A stretch of 64,000 nt of DNA from an uncultured Pelagibacteraceae bacterium. Its GTDB lineage: Bacteria > Pseudomonadota > Alphaproteobacteria > Pelagibacterales > Pelagibacteraceae. The notes beneath the pieces were generated by a model that was not told the DNA's origin, did not search any database, and saw only the letters and a program-made list of their open reading frames with translations. The position numbers were made by a program, and so were the translations under genes. The stretch covers positions 27,743 to 91,742 of the forward strand of contig CACGWC010000005.1 in NCBI GenBank assembly GCA_902576785.1, written 5' to 3'. This document shows positions 52,912 through 63,798 of the stretch, piece by piece (position 1 is the stretch's first letter; every line of letters begins with the position of its first letter).

Positions 52912-52986
52912 GCGGGCATAGCTCAGTGGTAGAGCGTCTCGTTGCCAACGAGAAGGTCGTGGGTTCAAGTCCCATTGCCCGCTCCA
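52912..52986 (+). tRNA. tRNA-Gly (GCC), CCA encoded
   Basis: GCGGGCA...TGCCCGC acceptor, GCTC/GAGC D-stem, CTCGT-TGCC-AACGAG anticodon arm, GGTTCAAGTCC T-arm, TCCA 3' end. Confidence 0.97.
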
Positions 52987-53002
52987 TTATAGGAATTGTA
53001 TT

Positions 53003-53341
53003 ATGAGTGATTTAGCAAGTAAAAAATGTATACCATGTGAAGGAAATATCCCACCTTTCAATACAGAAGAAATTCATAAGTACTTGAAACAAGTTGATGG
53101 ATGGGAAGTTATCGAAGATAAAATTGATGGATTTCATTTAATAAAAAATTTCAAATTTGACGACTTTTTACAAAGTCAGGAATTTGTTAATAAAGTTGGA
53201 GAGATTGCTGAAGCTGAAGGACATCATCCCGATTTATGGTTTGGATGGGGTTACGCAAGAATTAAAATATTTACACATGCAATTAAAGGTCTTGCTGAGA
53301 GTGATTTTATTCTAGCTGCTAAAATAGATAAGATAAATTGA
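53003..53341 (+). CDS. phhB: 4a-hydroxytetrahydrobiopterin dehydratase (PhhB/DCoH)
   Basis: LKQVDGWEVIED, KNFKFDDFLQSQEFVNKVGEIAEAEGHHPDLWFGWGYARIKIFTH. Confidence 0.95.
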   Translation: MSDLASKKCIPCEGNIPPFNTEEIHKYLKQVDGWEVIEDKIDGFHLIKNFKFDDFLQSQEFVNKVGEIAEAEGHHPDLWFGWGYARIKIFTHAIKGLAESDFILAAKIDKIN

Positions 53342-54901
53342 TTAGTGATTAAAGTGTCTTGTTTTAGAAAATACTAAAATAGTATTTGTTTGGTTAGCAA
53401 ATTTAATAATTTCTTTATCATTTTTTGAACCCGAAGGTTGTATGACTGCTGAAATACCTGCTTGTACCAATTTTTCTATACCATCCACAAAGGGGAAAAA
53501 CGCATCAGAGGCTGCTAAGATTTCATCACTATCGCTTATTTTCTGAAACTTTTTCATTTTATCAATTGCTATTTTGCAACTATCTAACCTACTTGGTTGA
53601 CCAGAGCCTATGCCTATTGTCTTGTAATCTTTTGTAATGACTATCGCATTCGATTTTACACTTCTGCATATATTAAATGCAAAAATAAGTTTGTTTAAAG
53701 TTTTATTCGTAGGTTTTAATTTTGATACAATTTTAAAATCTTTATTAGAAAAATATTGAGTATCTGGATCTTGAACTAAAATAGAATTAAATTTATTTAT
53801 AAAATTAAATTTAAAATTTTTTTCAACTTTACTAGAGTCAATTAACCTTAGGTTTTTTTTCTTTTTTAATAGTTTGAATGATTTTTTATCAAATCCATTT
53901 GCAACTATTACCTCAAAAAATATTTTATTAATCTCTTTAGCTAAACTAATATTTAATTTAAAGTTACATGATACAATACCACCATAGGCACTAATTGGGT
54001 CACTTTCTAAAGCCTCTCTAAAAGATTTGATTTTGTTTGGATTAATTGAAACCCCACAAGGATTAGCATGCTTAATTATTACTACACCATTATTTTTAGG
54101 CAAATTTTTAGATATGTTTAGAGCTGAATAAAGATCGTTATAATTATTGTAACTGAGTTGTTTTCCACTGATTTGAATAATTTCCTGTTTGTTATTTTGT
54201 GAATATATTGCCGCTTTTTGATGAGGGTTTTCTCCATATCTTGTCTTCTCAACTAATTTCCCAGAAAATATATTCTTGATTGGAAAAAGATTTTCTGACT
54301 TTTCATTGAAATAATTAAAAATTTTCGATTCATAATAAGCAGTTTCCATAAATGCTTCTCCAGCTAATTTTTCTCTAAAATCTATATTCGTCGATCCTCT
54401 ATTTTTATTTAATTCAGTAGCTAAATCTTCATACTGTTTTGAGTTACTTAGAACTACCACATCATTATAATTTTTTGCAGCCGATCTAACTATTGTTGGT
54501 CCTCCAATATCTATATTTTCGATTATATTTTTGTGACCAGAATTACTTAATAAAACCTTTTCAAATGGATAAAAATTTATAACTACTAAATCTATATTTT
54601 CATAATTATTAATTTTCATTTCTTTTTGATGCTTTTGGTTCTGCCTAATATTTAAAATTCCAGAATGAATTTTTGGATGTAAGGTTTTTACTCTTCCATC
54701 TAATAGCTCTTTTGAATTTGTAAATTTTGATATCTCTAAGCATTTAAAACCCAAGGTTTTAATTTTTTTGTATGTTCCACCTGAGCTTATTATTTTAATA
54801 TTATACTTTTTTAATAAACTTAATAATGGTTTTAAATTAGATTTATCTGACAAAGAAATTAAAGCAGTCTTTATTTTTACTTTATTTTTTCGAATACCCA
54901 T
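53342..54901 (-). CDS. purH: Bifunctional AICAR formyltransferase/IMP cyclohydrolase
   Basis: KTALISLSDKSNLKPLL, GGTYKKIKTLG, RYGENPHQKAAIY, KHANPCGVSI. Confidence 0.97.
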   Translation of the reverse strand: MGIRKNKVKIKTALISLSDKSNLKPLLSLLKKYNIKIISSGGTYKKIKTLGFKCLEISKFTNSKELLDGRVKTLHPKIHSGILNIRQNQKHQKEMKINNYENIDLVVINFYPFEKVLLSNSGHKNIIENIDIGGPTIVRSAAKNYNDVVVLSNSKQYEDLATELNKNRGSTNIDFREKLAGEAFMETAYYESKIFNYFNEKSENLFPIKNIFSGKLVEKTRYGENPHQKAAIYSQNNKQEIIQISGKQLSYNNYNDLYSALNISKNLPKNNGVVIIKHANPCGVSINPNKIKSFREALESDPISAYGGIVSCNFKLNISLAKEINKIFFEVIVANGFDKKSFKLLKKKKNLRLIDSSKVEKNFKFNFINKFNSILVQDPDTQYFSNKDFKIVSKLKPTNKTLNKLIFAFNICRSVKSNAIVITKDYKTIGIGSGQPSRLDSCKIAIDKMKKFQKISDSDEILAASDAFFPFVDGIEKLVQAGISAVIQPSGSKNDKEIIKFANQTNTILVFSKTRHFNH

Positions 54902-56502
54902 TTAATGTCCAAACTTATATCCTTTGTTTTGCCTGATAAACATATATTTCGGTTTTCACTAGATAAATTTTTATTACCGAAATATATACCTGATTCAATA
55001 TTAATATTCTCACAGTTACTTGAAAATTTCCATCCAGAATTTTCAATTTCAATTAGTATAGTTTTGTTATCTAAAGTTTTTGTTAATTTAACACCTGGCT
55101 CCATATGGAACCTGATATCATATTTTTTTGATTCCAACTTATTTTTTGAAATTATTTTATCTGTCCCTATCAATTTATCTTTTTCTACAAAATATTCTAA
55201 AGATCTTTCATGCAAAATTCCCAATTTTTTTAAATAACCATTATGGGATGCTTTGATTAACCAATAGTTTTTTTCATTAACAATATTTTTGTCACTAATT
55301 TTCAAACCATTTTCTAGTGTCTTATAGCTTCTGCTATTTCTAAATGAACAACTTGAATGATTATCTATAATAAGGGTTGAATGGGCAGCTGTAGATTTTG
55401 AAATTAGATTTAGTTTGCTTTTATAATCCTGAAAATACCCAGAGTTGGAAATTAGTTTTTTATCTTTGTAAAAAAATTCAAATGAAAGCGCTCCACTTTG
55501 ATAATTATGTGAAAATCTTTTTTGGGGAGAATTTCCAATATCCATAGCAAGAATGCAATTTTTATTCTTCAAAATAGCATATCCTCCAACTTCATTATTC
55601 GAATTTTCAAATTTATATTTGTATAGTGATAGATATTTGTTAAATTCTTTTAAGTCACTTTGGTGATTTCCATTAAAAAGTAAACTTTGTTCAGGTTTTG
55701 AGAAAATCACATAAGATTTTCCGAGATAGAAAATTATTTCATCAAGGTACTCAGGAATATTACTAAAAGATTCCTTTAATAATTCTCTAACAAGAACAAA
55801 ATATTTTAAATAAAAATTTAATTGTCTAATACTCCTTGTTTTTGGAAAATATTCATCATCAAAAGAGTTAATAATAATTTTTCTTAATAATTCTAAGCCA
55901 TAATTTAAAAATTTTTCATTTTCATATGACAGTCCTGTGATAATTATTGCAGTACAGCCCAATAATTTGTCATCAACAGATTGTGATTTACTTATTTCAT
56001 TTATTAAATGATTAATTTGCTTGTTTATAGAAAAATTAAATCGTTTTTTATATTTAGTGCCAGCTTGATCGTATGTTAATTTAGAATTAGCAATCCACGA
56101 TATTATTCTCTTAGATAAAATATCAATCTGCCATGTTATTGAATTGTAATTTTGATTTTTTTCAATCCATTTTTCGATAATTGATTGTGTAATATTTGAA
56201 GAAGATTTTAGATCAATACTGAATAGCCAATAAAAATTATTTAGTTTATGAAGGTTATTCTCAGTTAATAATTTATTTTCCCAAATATTATCTTTATCTA
56301 ATTCTTCTATTTTAATTTTTTTTTTATCGTATTTAATTAAACAACTCAGAATACTTAGACTTGGTCTATAGGTAATATTACTTATTTCAATCTTAGAAAT
56401 TTTATTATTATAAAGATTTGATTTTAAATATAATTTTCTTATTTGATCTTTAGTGGAGTAAAAAAATTCATTTATTGAAATTAAAGAATTTTTTAAATGC
56501 AT
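54877..56502 (-). CDS. Heparinase II/III-family protein
   Basis: RISWIANSKLTYDQ...SFEFFYKDKKLISNSGYFQDYKSKLNLISKSTAAHSTLIIDNHSS; adjacent to purH as in other alphaproteobacteria. Confidence 0.88.
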   Translation of the reverse strand: MHLKNSLISINEFFYSTKDQIRKLYLKSNLYNNKISKIEISNITYRPSLSILSCLIKYDKKKIKIEELDKDNIWENKLLTENNLHKLNNFYWLFSIDLKSSSNITQSIIEKWIEKNQNYNSITWQIDILSKRIISWIANSKLTYDQAGTKYKKRFNFSINKQINHLINEISKSQSVDDKLLGCTAIIITGLSYENEKFLNYGLELLRKIIINSFDDEYFPKTRSIRQLNFYLKYFVLVRELLKESFSNIPEYLDEIIFYLGKSYVIFSKPEQSLLFNGNHQSDLKEFNKYLSLYKYKFENSNNEVGGYAILKNKNCILAMDIGNSPQKRFSHNYQSGALSFEFFYKDKKLISNSGYFQDYKSKLNLISKSTAAHSTLIIDNHSSCSFRNSRSYKTLENGLKISDKNIVNEKNYWLIKASHNGYLKKLGILHERSLEYFVEKDKLIGTDKIISKNKLESKKYDIRFHMEPGVKLTKTLDNKTILIEIENSGWKFSSNCENINIESGIYFGNKNLSSENRNICLSGKTKDISLDIKWVFEKIK

Positions 56503-56503
56503 C

Positions 56504-57163
56504 TTACATTGTTTTTAAAGTTTCTATATTTTTTTTAATATCACCGTCGTTTTCTTTAAAAATAGTTGTTCCAGACACTAATATATTTGCTCCCGCTGAT
56601 ATAACTTCTTTTGAATTAGAAAAATTTATTCCACCATCAACCTCAATATCAAATTTTAAATTATTATCTTTTTTTATTTGATAAAGTCTTTTAATTTTTT
56701 CAATGACTTCTGGTATAAATTTTTGACCGCCAAAACCTGGATATACGCTCATTATTAAAACTAAATCAATTTTATTTAGAATTTTTTCTATGACGTCTAT
56801 TTCTGTGTTTGGATTTAAAGATATACCTACTTTTTTCTTTAATTGTTTTATCAGATGAATTGACTCAATTAAATTATCAGTGGCCTCAGGGTGAATTGTT
56901 ATTATATCAGATCCAGCGTTAGCAAAACTTTTAATATATTTATGAACTGGTGCGATCATTAAATGTACATCAAAAGGTAATTTTGTATAGCTTCTAAGTG
57001 TTTTTATCACTGGGGGCCCAATAGTTATATTGGGAACAAAATGTCCGTCCATTACATCAACATGAATTAAATCCGCTCCACCATCTTCTAATCTTTTAAT
57101 CTCCATACCTAATTGACTGAAATCTGCCGAAAGTATTGAAGGTGAAATTTGTATATTTTTCAT
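56504..57163 (-). CDS. rpe: Ribulose-phosphate 3-epimerase
   Basis: ISPSILSADFSQLGMEIKRLEDGGADLIHVDVMDGHFVPNITIGP. Confidence 0.97.
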   Translation of the reverse strand: MKNIQISPSILSADFSQLGMEIKRLEDGGADLIHVDVMDGHFVPNITIGPPVIKTLRSYTKLPFDVHLMIAPVHKYIKSFANAGSDIITIHPEATDNLIESIHLIKQLKKKVGISLNPNTEIDVIEKILNKIDLVLIMSVYPGFGGQKFIPEVIEKIKRLYQIKKDNNLKFDIEVDGGINFSNSKEVISAGANILVSGTTIFKENDGDIKKNIETLKTM

Positions 57164-57210
57164 TAATAAATAAAAACTAGTACTATCAATTTTTGAATAT
57201 ATTTGAATTA

Positions 57211-57546
57211 TTATTTGCCAAATACTTTATAAATTTCTGCAGCTATTTCACTTTCTAATGGAAACGATAACATTCCCATAACAGAATAACCCATTAAATA
57301 AGGCATAAGATAAAATCTAAACATATAAAAAAACCATGCAACATAAAGTGGTACTAGTGGTCCTATAATGAAGCTAGGGGTTATGAATTTAAAAATTTTG
57401 ATTATTGGATTTGTATATTTTACAAAGACTTTCATAAAAAAAAATTCTGAATCTTCCTTTTGAAAAATATTCATTGCTGATCTTCCGATCAATGTCCACA
57501 TGATGATACCTAGAATATAATCTATTACTAAAATATATATTGGCAT
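57211..57546 (-). CDS. YggT-like small membrane protein
   Basis: Multi-TM; WTLIGRSAMNIFQKEDSEFFFMKVFVKYTNPIIKIFKFITPSFI. Confidence 0.6.
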   Translation of the reverse strand: MPIYILVIDYILGIIMWTLIGRSAMNIFQKEDSEFFFMKVFVKYTNPIIKIFKFITPSFIIGPLVPLYVAWFFYMFRFYLMPYLMGYSVMGMLSFPLESEIAAEIYKVFGK

Positions 57547-57550
57547 TATT

Positions 57551-57582
57551 TTTTGAAAAAATGGGGGCGAATATCGCCCCCA
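57551..57582 (-). terminator. Rho-independent terminator for the symporter operon
   Basis: TGGGGGCGA-ATA-TCGCCCCCA stem-loop (57562-57582), followed on the minus strand by TTTTTT; just downstream of the 57595 stop. Confidence 0.9.
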
Positions 57583-57594
57583 ATAAAGTTTAAT

Positions 57595-59433
57595 TTAGTG
57601 TTGCTTACCAAGTATTGTCTTACCTGATGGAACACGAACTTCGTCTACCATTTGCTGTGTAGCTTTATCTGGTTCTTCAGTCATTAAACTTACTACAACC
57701 ATTACAACTAAACAGACCGACGCTCCGATTATACCAAAACGTAAATGGTCGATACCTAACCAAGGTGCATTACCCATAAACTTAGGATACACATAAATTA
57801 GGTAAGCTGTTCCTGATGCAAGACCTGCTATCATACCTGCTATTGCTCCTTGTCTTGTTGCTCTCTTCCACCAAACACCAAGTATTAATGGGAAGAACAA
57901 TCCTGACATTGCAAAGTCAAATGCCCAAGCAACTGCACCAAGGATACTAGTGATCCTCATCGATGCAATGTATGCTCCAGCGGCACCAATAACTATTAGA
58001 AGTGCTCTAGCAACTAACAATCTTTTTCTTACATCCGCTTTTGGATCAATGATTTTGTAATAGATATCATGTGATAAAGCGTTTGCGATAGCAAGAATTA
58101 GACCATCAGCAGTTGACATCGCAGCAGCCATTCCTCCTGCAGCAACTAGTCCAGAGATTACGTATGGTAATCCAGCAACCTCAGGAGTTGCTAGTACAAC
58201 TACGTCACCTCTCATAAACCATTCATTTAACTGAAGAATACCATCTCCGTTAAAGTCTGCTATGAAGGCTTGTTTTACATTAATCCAAGCATTTACCCAC
58301 TCAATTTGCATAATTTCAGCAATTGGTTTTCCAATAATACCTGTTGGTAAGTTTGGATCTATTAGTGAGATTTTGGATAATGTTGCAAGCATTGGCGCTG
58401 AAGTATAAAGCAATGCAATAAAGAATAGTGACCATGCCACTGATTTTCTTGCAGCTTTAACACTTGGAGTAGTGAAGTATCTCATTAAAATGTGTGGTAA
58501 AGAAGCTGTTCCCACCATCATACATAGTGCTAATGAAATAAACTTCCATGCAGCCATTCCACCTTCTGGCACACCTGCGTGTGATACAGCGATAGATTTT
58601 AGACCACCTGGTACACCTGCAGCTTTGACGTCTGCAGCAGCATTTTTGACTAATCCAAATTGAGCTTCAAGATCACCTAATCTAGCCACTTCCTCACCTA
58701 ACATAAAGTGTGGAAAGAAACCAAATCCAGATTTGTTACTAATCCAGAATACTGGAATTAGATAAGCAATAATCAATACTATGTATTGAGCAACCTGTGT
58801 CCAAGTTACCGCTCTCATTCCACCTAGCATTGAACAAAGTAAGATACTTACTAGTCCAACCCAAACTCCTAATTCAAATGGAATACTTAGTGCTCTTGAT
58901 GCAATTGTTCCTGTTGCGTTAATTTGAGCTGTTACATACGTGAAAGACGCCAATGTTAAAACAACTACGGCACAGAACCTTGCAAAGTTTCCGCCATATC
59001 TTGTTCCAATGAAATCTGGCACAGTATAACATCCAAATTTTCTCAAGTATGGTGCTAAAAGTGATGATACCAAAACGTATCCCCCAGTCCATCCGACTAA
59101 GAAAGCCATATAAGTATAACCACCAAAATAAATACCACCAGCCATTGCAACGAATGATGCACCTGACATCCAGTCAGCTGCAGTTGCCATTCCGTTAAAT
59201 ACTGTTGGCACCTGTCTTCCAGCAACATAATAAGCATCGACCTGAACAGTTCTAGATAGATACCCAATCAAGGCATATATACAAACTGTAAAGGCGACAA
59301 ACAAAATACCAATTGTTTTAGCAGTCATACCTGCTTGCTCCGCTATTGCCATCAATATGATGAATACAATGAAGCCCCCAGTATATGTTCCGTAAATTTT
59401 TGGTAGGTTGTCAATAAAATTGCCTTTAAACAT
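57595..59433 (-). CDS. Sodium:solute symporter family protein (ActP/VC_2705-like)
   Basis: 12+ TM; VQVDAYYVAGRQVPTVFNGMATAADWMSGASFVAMAGGIYFGGYTYMAFLVGWTGGYVL. Confidence 0.93.
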   Translation of the reverse strand: MFKGNFIDNLPKIYGTYTGGFIVFIILMAIAEQAGMTAKTIGILFVAFTVCIYALIGYLSRTVQVDAYYVAGRQVPTVFNGMATAADWMSGASFVAMAGGIYFGGYTYMAFLVGWTGGYVLVSSLLAPYLRKFGCYTVPDFIGTRYGGNFARFCAVVVLTLASFTYVTAQINATGTIASRALSIPFELGVWVGLVSILLCSMLGGMRAVTWTQVAQYIVLIIAYLIPVFWISNKSGFGFFPHFMLGEEVARLGDLEAQFGLVKNAAADVKAAGVPGGLKSIAVSHAGVPEGGMAAWKFISLALCMMVGTASLPHILMRYFTTPSVKAARKSVAWSLFFIALLYTSAPMLATLSKISLIDPNLPTGIIGKPIAEIMQIEWVNAWINVKQAFIADFNGDGILQLNEWFMRGDVVVLATPEVAGLPYVISGLVAAGGMAAAMSTADGLILAIANALSHDIYYKIIDPKADVRKRLLVARALLIVIGAAGAYIASMRITSILGAVAWAFDFAMSGLFFPLILGVWWKRATRQGAIAGMIAGLASGTAYLIYVYPKFMGNAPWLGIDHLRFGIIGASVCLVVMVVVSLMTEEPDKATQQMVDEVRVPSGKTILGKQH

Positions 59434-59690
59434 TAATCATCCTCCTTTTCGGTAAAACCAAACTCTTCATCGATTTTTTCCTGTCGATTTGCAAACCAAA
59501 AAATAAGGACCACAAATGCAATGATGGAACCTTGCGCACACATGTAATACGCTAATGGATATCCCATAAAACTTGAAGTGTTTAGGTCAGAACCAAACAT
59601 GAAGATCAGATAACCGAAAACAAACCAAATAATTAATGTAATTATCATTAATCCTTTGGTTTTTTCCCAGTGCTTTTCTTTGTTTGACAT
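59433..59690 (-). CDS. DUF4212 small subunit of sodium/substrate symporter
   Basis: Two TMs, W-x-K-T-K-x-L-M motif, GYPLAYYMCAQGSIIAFVVLIFWFANRQEKIDEEFGF; overlaps the symporter gene. Confidence 0.92.
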   Translation of the reverse strand: MSNKEKHWEKTKGLMIITLIIWFVFGYLIFMFGSDLNTSSFMGYPLAYYMCAQGSIIAFVVLIFWFANRQEKIDEEFGFTEKEDD

Positions 59691-59801
59691 TATTTTAATC
59701 CTCCCTATAGGTTAAAGATATAATTCATACTCATTTAAAGTGATATTTAAAGGGTAAAAAATGGCATATATTTATAGTAAAAGTTGTAATATCGGTTCTA
59801 A

Positions 59802-60431
59802 ATGGGCATCAAATACAAATTAAAGCTCAAAGATTTGAAATTTGAGTATTTAAAGGAATATTTCATTCCATTTTTAAAATATTTTAAAAAAACAAAAAAA
59901 ATTGAAAACTATTCTGATTTAAAAGAATTCATTCAAAAGAAATCTGCATGGGTAAGCCAAGTTACTCTATATGGATATCTTAAAACAAGAATGGGAGCAA
60001 AATATGTATTGATGTTTGAAGATGAGATATTTCTAGGTTCAATTAATAAAGCTAAATGGAATATTTACTCAACTGCTTTACAAGATTTAACTTTTTATAC
60101 TATCTCTTTTTTAAAAAATATCAGAAATCAACATGATACTGAAAAAGCAAATGAAATCTATTTTCAAATATTAGATAATGAGCTTCAAAAAAATGAAATG
60201 CCAAATGAAATTTATGAAAATGCGAAAAAAAAATTTCTTGATAGATATGAAAAAATTAATTGGAATGAATACCATGAGTCATTACCCTTTAATACTAGTG
60301 CTTTATCTTTATATGAATGGTCACCAATAGCTGAAGAGTTAAAATCTTTAGACAAAAAAATAGTTTTGAATTCTATGATCCTGAAATGGGATAATGTTAA
60401 AAAGGAATTTATAGAATTAATAAATATTTAA
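59802..60431 (+). CDS. Conserved hypothetical protein
   Basis: 209-aa ORF with well-formed composition ([37 protein letters not shown]); convergent with acs. Confidence 0.7.
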   Translation: MGIKYKLKLKDLKFEYLKEYFIPFLKYFKKTKKIENYSDLKEFIQKKSAWVSQVTLYGYLKTRMGAKYVLMFEDEIFLGSINKAKWNIYSTALQDLTFYTISFLKNIRNQHDTEKANEIYFQILDNELQKNEMPNEIYENAKKKFLDRYEKINWNEYHESLPFNTSALSLYEWSPIAEELKSLDKKIVLNSMILKWDNVKKEFIELINI

Positions 60432-62449
60432 GTATTTTTTCTATTTTCAACTAAACTTTTTACAACACTTGGATCTGCCAAGGTAGTTGTATCACCTAAT
60501 TGATCATGTTCATTTGCAGCAATTTTTCTAAGTATTCTTCTCATAATCTTACCTGATCTAGTTTTTGGAAGACCAGGAGAAAATTGAATTAGATCTGGAG
60601 TAGCTATTGGACCAATTTGTTTTCTAACCCAAAGTTTTAAATCTCTCTCTAAATCTAAAGTTGATTTTTCTCCTACATTTAGAGTTACGTAACAATATAA
60701 GCCATTACCTTTAATATCATGTGGATATCCAACTACGGCAGCTTCTGCTACTTTCGGATGAGCAACAAACGCACTTTCTATTTCGGCGGTTCCAAGATTA
60801 TGCCCTGAAACAATAATTACATCATCAACTCTTCCTGTAATCCAGTAATATCCATCTTTATCTCTTCTGCATCCATCTCCTGTAAAATATTTTCCGTCAA
60901 ATTGAGAAAAATAAGTATCAATAAATCTTTGATGATCACCGTAAACTGTCCGCATCTGACCGGGCCAAGATTGTGCAATACATAACCGACCTTCAGCTTC
61001 TCCTTTCAAAACTTTTCCTTCTTTATTTACTATTACTGGTTTAATACCATAAAATGGTTTTGTTGCTGAACCTGGTTTTAAATTTATAGCACCTGTTTGT
61101 GGACTAATTAATATCCCACCCGTTTCAGTTTGCCACCAAGTATCAACAATTGGACATTTTGAATCTCCGATAGTTTTATAATACCATTCCCATGCTTCGG
61201 GATTGATTGGTTCACCTACGGTTCCTAATAATTTTAGTGATTTTCTAGATGTTTTTTTAACAGGCTTGTCACCTTCTCTCATTAAAGCTCTTATTGCTGT
61301 TGGGGCAGTATAAAAAATATTCACTTTATACTTGTCAACAATTTGCCACCATCTTGAACTATCAGGATAAGTTGGAATTCCTTCAAACATTATTGTTGTT
61401 GCACCATTTGATAATGGTCCATAAATAATATAGCTATGACCAGTTACCCAACCTATGTCAGCTGTACACCAATAAATATCTTTAGGTTTATAATTGAATA
61501 TATATTGATGGGTCATTGAAGCATAAACCATGTAACCACCCGTCGTGTGCATTACACCTTTTGGTTTACCAGTTGATCCTGAAGTATACAAAATAAATAA
61601 GGGATCCTCTGCATTCATTTCCTCAGGTTCACATTTATTCGAAACTTTTTTTGTCAACTCGTGATACCAAACGTCTCTTCGTTCATCCCAATTAATTCTA
61701 TTACCTGTTCTTTTGACAACAACACATTTTTTTACATTTGGACAATTTACTAAAGCCTCGTCAGCAATTGATTTTAGAGGTATAATTTTTCCACCTCTTA
61801 CTCCTTCATCAGCTGTAATTAAATAATCAGACTCACAATCATTTATTCTTCCAGAAATACTATCAGGGGAAAAGCCTCCAAAAATTATTGAATGCACCGC
61901 TCCTATTCTTGCACAAGCTAACATAGTATATGCAAGTTCTGGTATCATGGTAAGGTAAATTGTAACTCGGTCTCCTTTTTTAACTCCCAATTCTTTAAGT
62001 CCATTTGCAGCTTTTGAAACCTCTTTGTGCAATTCCTTATAAGAAATTTTCTTTTGAACCTTTGGATCGTCACCAACCCATATAATTGCAGTTTTGTCTT
62101 TATTTTTTTTTAAGTGTCTATCAATACAATTTGCTGATGCATTAAGAGTACCATCATAAAACCATTTTATTTTAACATCTGATTTACTATATTTGACATC
62201 TTTAATTTTTGTATATGGTTTTATCCAATTAATTCTTTTTCCTTCTTTTTTCCAAAAGCCGTCATTATCTTTTACTGAAGCTTTATATTTTTTTTCGTAC
62301 TGAGATTTATTTACTAGAGCTTTGCTAATCCAGTCTTTCTTTGTTCTATATATTAGCTCTTTTTCTTGCTTTGGCACAATAGACTTTACTTTAGATTTCT
62401 TTTTAGTGATTACTTTTTTCTTTTTTTTTTTAGTTTTTTTTTTTGGCAT
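60428..62449 (-). CDS. acs: Acetyl-CoA synthetase with Lys-rich N-terminal extension
   Basis: [56 protein letters not shown]. Confidence 0.97.
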   Translation of the reverse strand: MPKKKTKKKKKKVITKKKSKVKSIVPKQEKELIYRTKKDWISKALVNKSQYEKKYKASVKDNDGFWKKEGKRINWIKPYTKIKDVKYSKSDVKIKWFYDGTLNASANCIDRHLKKNKDKTAIIWVGDDPKVQKKISYKELHKEVSKAANGLKELGVKKGDRVTIYLTMIPELAYTMLACARIGAVHSIIFGGFSPDSISGRINDCESDYLITADEGVRGGKIIPLKSIADEALVNCPNVKKCVVVKRTGNRINWDERRDVWYHELTKKVSNKCEPEEMNAEDPLFILYTSGSTGKPKGVMHTTGGYMVYASMTHQYIFNYKPKDIYWCTADIGWVTGHSYIIYGPLSNGATTIMFEGIPTYPDSSRWWQIVDKYKVNIFYTAPTAIRALMREGDKPVKKTSRKSLKLLGTVGEPINPEAWEWYYKTIGDSKCPIVDTWWQTETGGILISPQTGAINLKPGSATKPFYGIKPVIVNKEGKVLKGEAEGRLCIAQSWPGQMRTVYGDHQRFIDTYFSQFDGKYFTGDGCRRDKDGYYWITGRVDDVIIVSGHNLGTAEIESAFVAHPKVAEAAVVGYPHDIKGNGLYCYVTLNVGEKSTLDLERDLKLWVRKQIGPIATPDLIQFSPGLPKTRSGKIMRRILRKIAANEHDQLGDTTTLADPSVVKSLVENRKNT

Positions 62450-62463
62450 GGGTTATAAATTAT

Positions 62464-62877
62464 TCAGATACTACCCATCTTCAAAATAATTTTCCAGCAT
62501 TTAGTGTCAATTGGCATGACAGATAGTCTGCTTTGTTTTATTAGTGCAATATCTTTTAAATCTTTATTTTTTTTAATATTTTCAAGAGAAACTGGTGTTT
62601 TTAGTTTGCTTTTAAACTTAACTTTTACTGCTACAAATCGCTTCTCTTTATCTGTTGGGTCGATAAATGCTGTTTTAATTACTTCAACAATTCCAACAAT
62701 TTCTTTACCAATATTTGAATGGTAAAAAAAACAAAGATCGTCCTTTTTCATTCTTTTTAAATTATTTGCTGCTTGATAATTTCTGACACCATCCCAATCT
62801 GCACCTTTAGTTCCAGCTTCAATTTGTTGATCGATAGACCAAACATTTGGTTCAGATTTTAATAACCAATAATTCAT
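62464..62877 (-). CDS. EVE-domain protein
   Basis: MNYWLLKSEPNVWSIDQQIEAGTKGADWDGVRNYQAANNLKRMKKDDLCFFYHSN. Confidence 0.95.
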   Translation of the reverse strand: MNYWLLKSEPNVWSIDQQIEAGTKGADWDGVRNYQAANNLKRMKKDDLCFFYHSNIGKEIVGIVEVIKTAFIDPTDKEKRFVAVKVKFKSKLKTPVSLENIKKNKDLKDIALIKQSRLSVMPIDTKCWKIILKMGSI

Positions 62878-62892
62878 ATTTTCAAATTAAAA

Positions 62893-63798
62893 TCAAACAT
62901 ACACGTTTTCTGTAAAGCTACTTACAATATGTATTCTACCTTTTTCTACTTTTAATATTTTTTTATTTTTAGCATCTATTATAAATTCTTTTGAAACTTT
63001 ACTATTGTTCCTCTTAATTGTGTTTTCAATTTTAAATTTTTCTTTCCCAGTTATCTTAAAAAAATTATCATTTGCTCTATGAGTCATGTGTCCAGGGTGA
63101 TCTATAATTGGTTGTGAAAAAATCCACCAATACACCCTACAATAGCTCTTATCTAGCCATTTAAATTTTAAATTTTTTCTTACATTCGGTGAATAATTGA
63201 AAGTATAGTCTAATAATTGATCATCGGCTGCTTTGGGGTATTTAATTATATTTTCTAACCATTCATTTAAAAGATTCATAGACGATCTACTTTCTGAAAA
63301 ATATGCTACACCTCCACTAGAAAAGAGCTGCCTTTCTTTATTTGGATCATTTAAAAGTTTTACGTTTATACTATTTATATAATAAGTCCTCTCAATCTCA
63401 CCTCTTTCAGTATTTATTTTAAATTTTACTGGCAGGTATCCATCATTCTCTGAATCCTCTAGCCAGTTATATATAGCAAAATCAATATTTTTTTCTTTTA
63501 GTGAATAAAATAATTTTGGCTCTTTAACTATAACTAAATCACAATCTAAAAAAATAATTGGTATTTTAAATTGTTTTAGCATGTTTATTATTAACTTAGG
63601 CATACAATAGTTAATATCATTAGATCCTTTATTGCTTTTAGAATAATGAATTGTTGGAATTTCAAATATTTTATAATTCAGATTAAAATTATTAAGTGAA
63701 TTTATTAATCTGTCAGCCTTATCTTTGTAATTTTGGGTAAAAAAACTTACTATAAGAAAGTCTTCTCCTTCTAAGTTATTTTCTTTATAAAGTTTCAA
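62893..63798 (-). CDS. Putative nucleotide-diphospho-sugar (GT-A-like) glycosyltransferase, TTG start
   Basis: DFLIVSFFTQNYKDKADRLINSL, PIIFLDCDLVIVKEPKLFYSLKEKNIDFAIYNW (DxD-like). Confidence 0.6.
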   Translation of the reverse strand: MKLYKENNLEGEDFLIVSFFTQNYKDKADRLINSLNNFNLNYKIFEIPTIHYSKSNKGSNDINYCMPKLIINMLKQFKIPIIFLDCDLVIVKEPKLFYSLKEKNIDFAIYNWLEDSENDGYLPVKFKINTERGEIERTYYINSINVKLLNDPNKERQLFSSGGVAYFSESRSSMNLLNEWLENIIKYPKAADDQLLDYTFNYSPNVRKNLKFKWLDKSYCRVYWWIFSQPIIDHPGHMTHRANDNFFKITGKEKFKIENTIKRNNSKVSKEFIIDAKNKKILKVEKGRIHIVSSFTENVYV

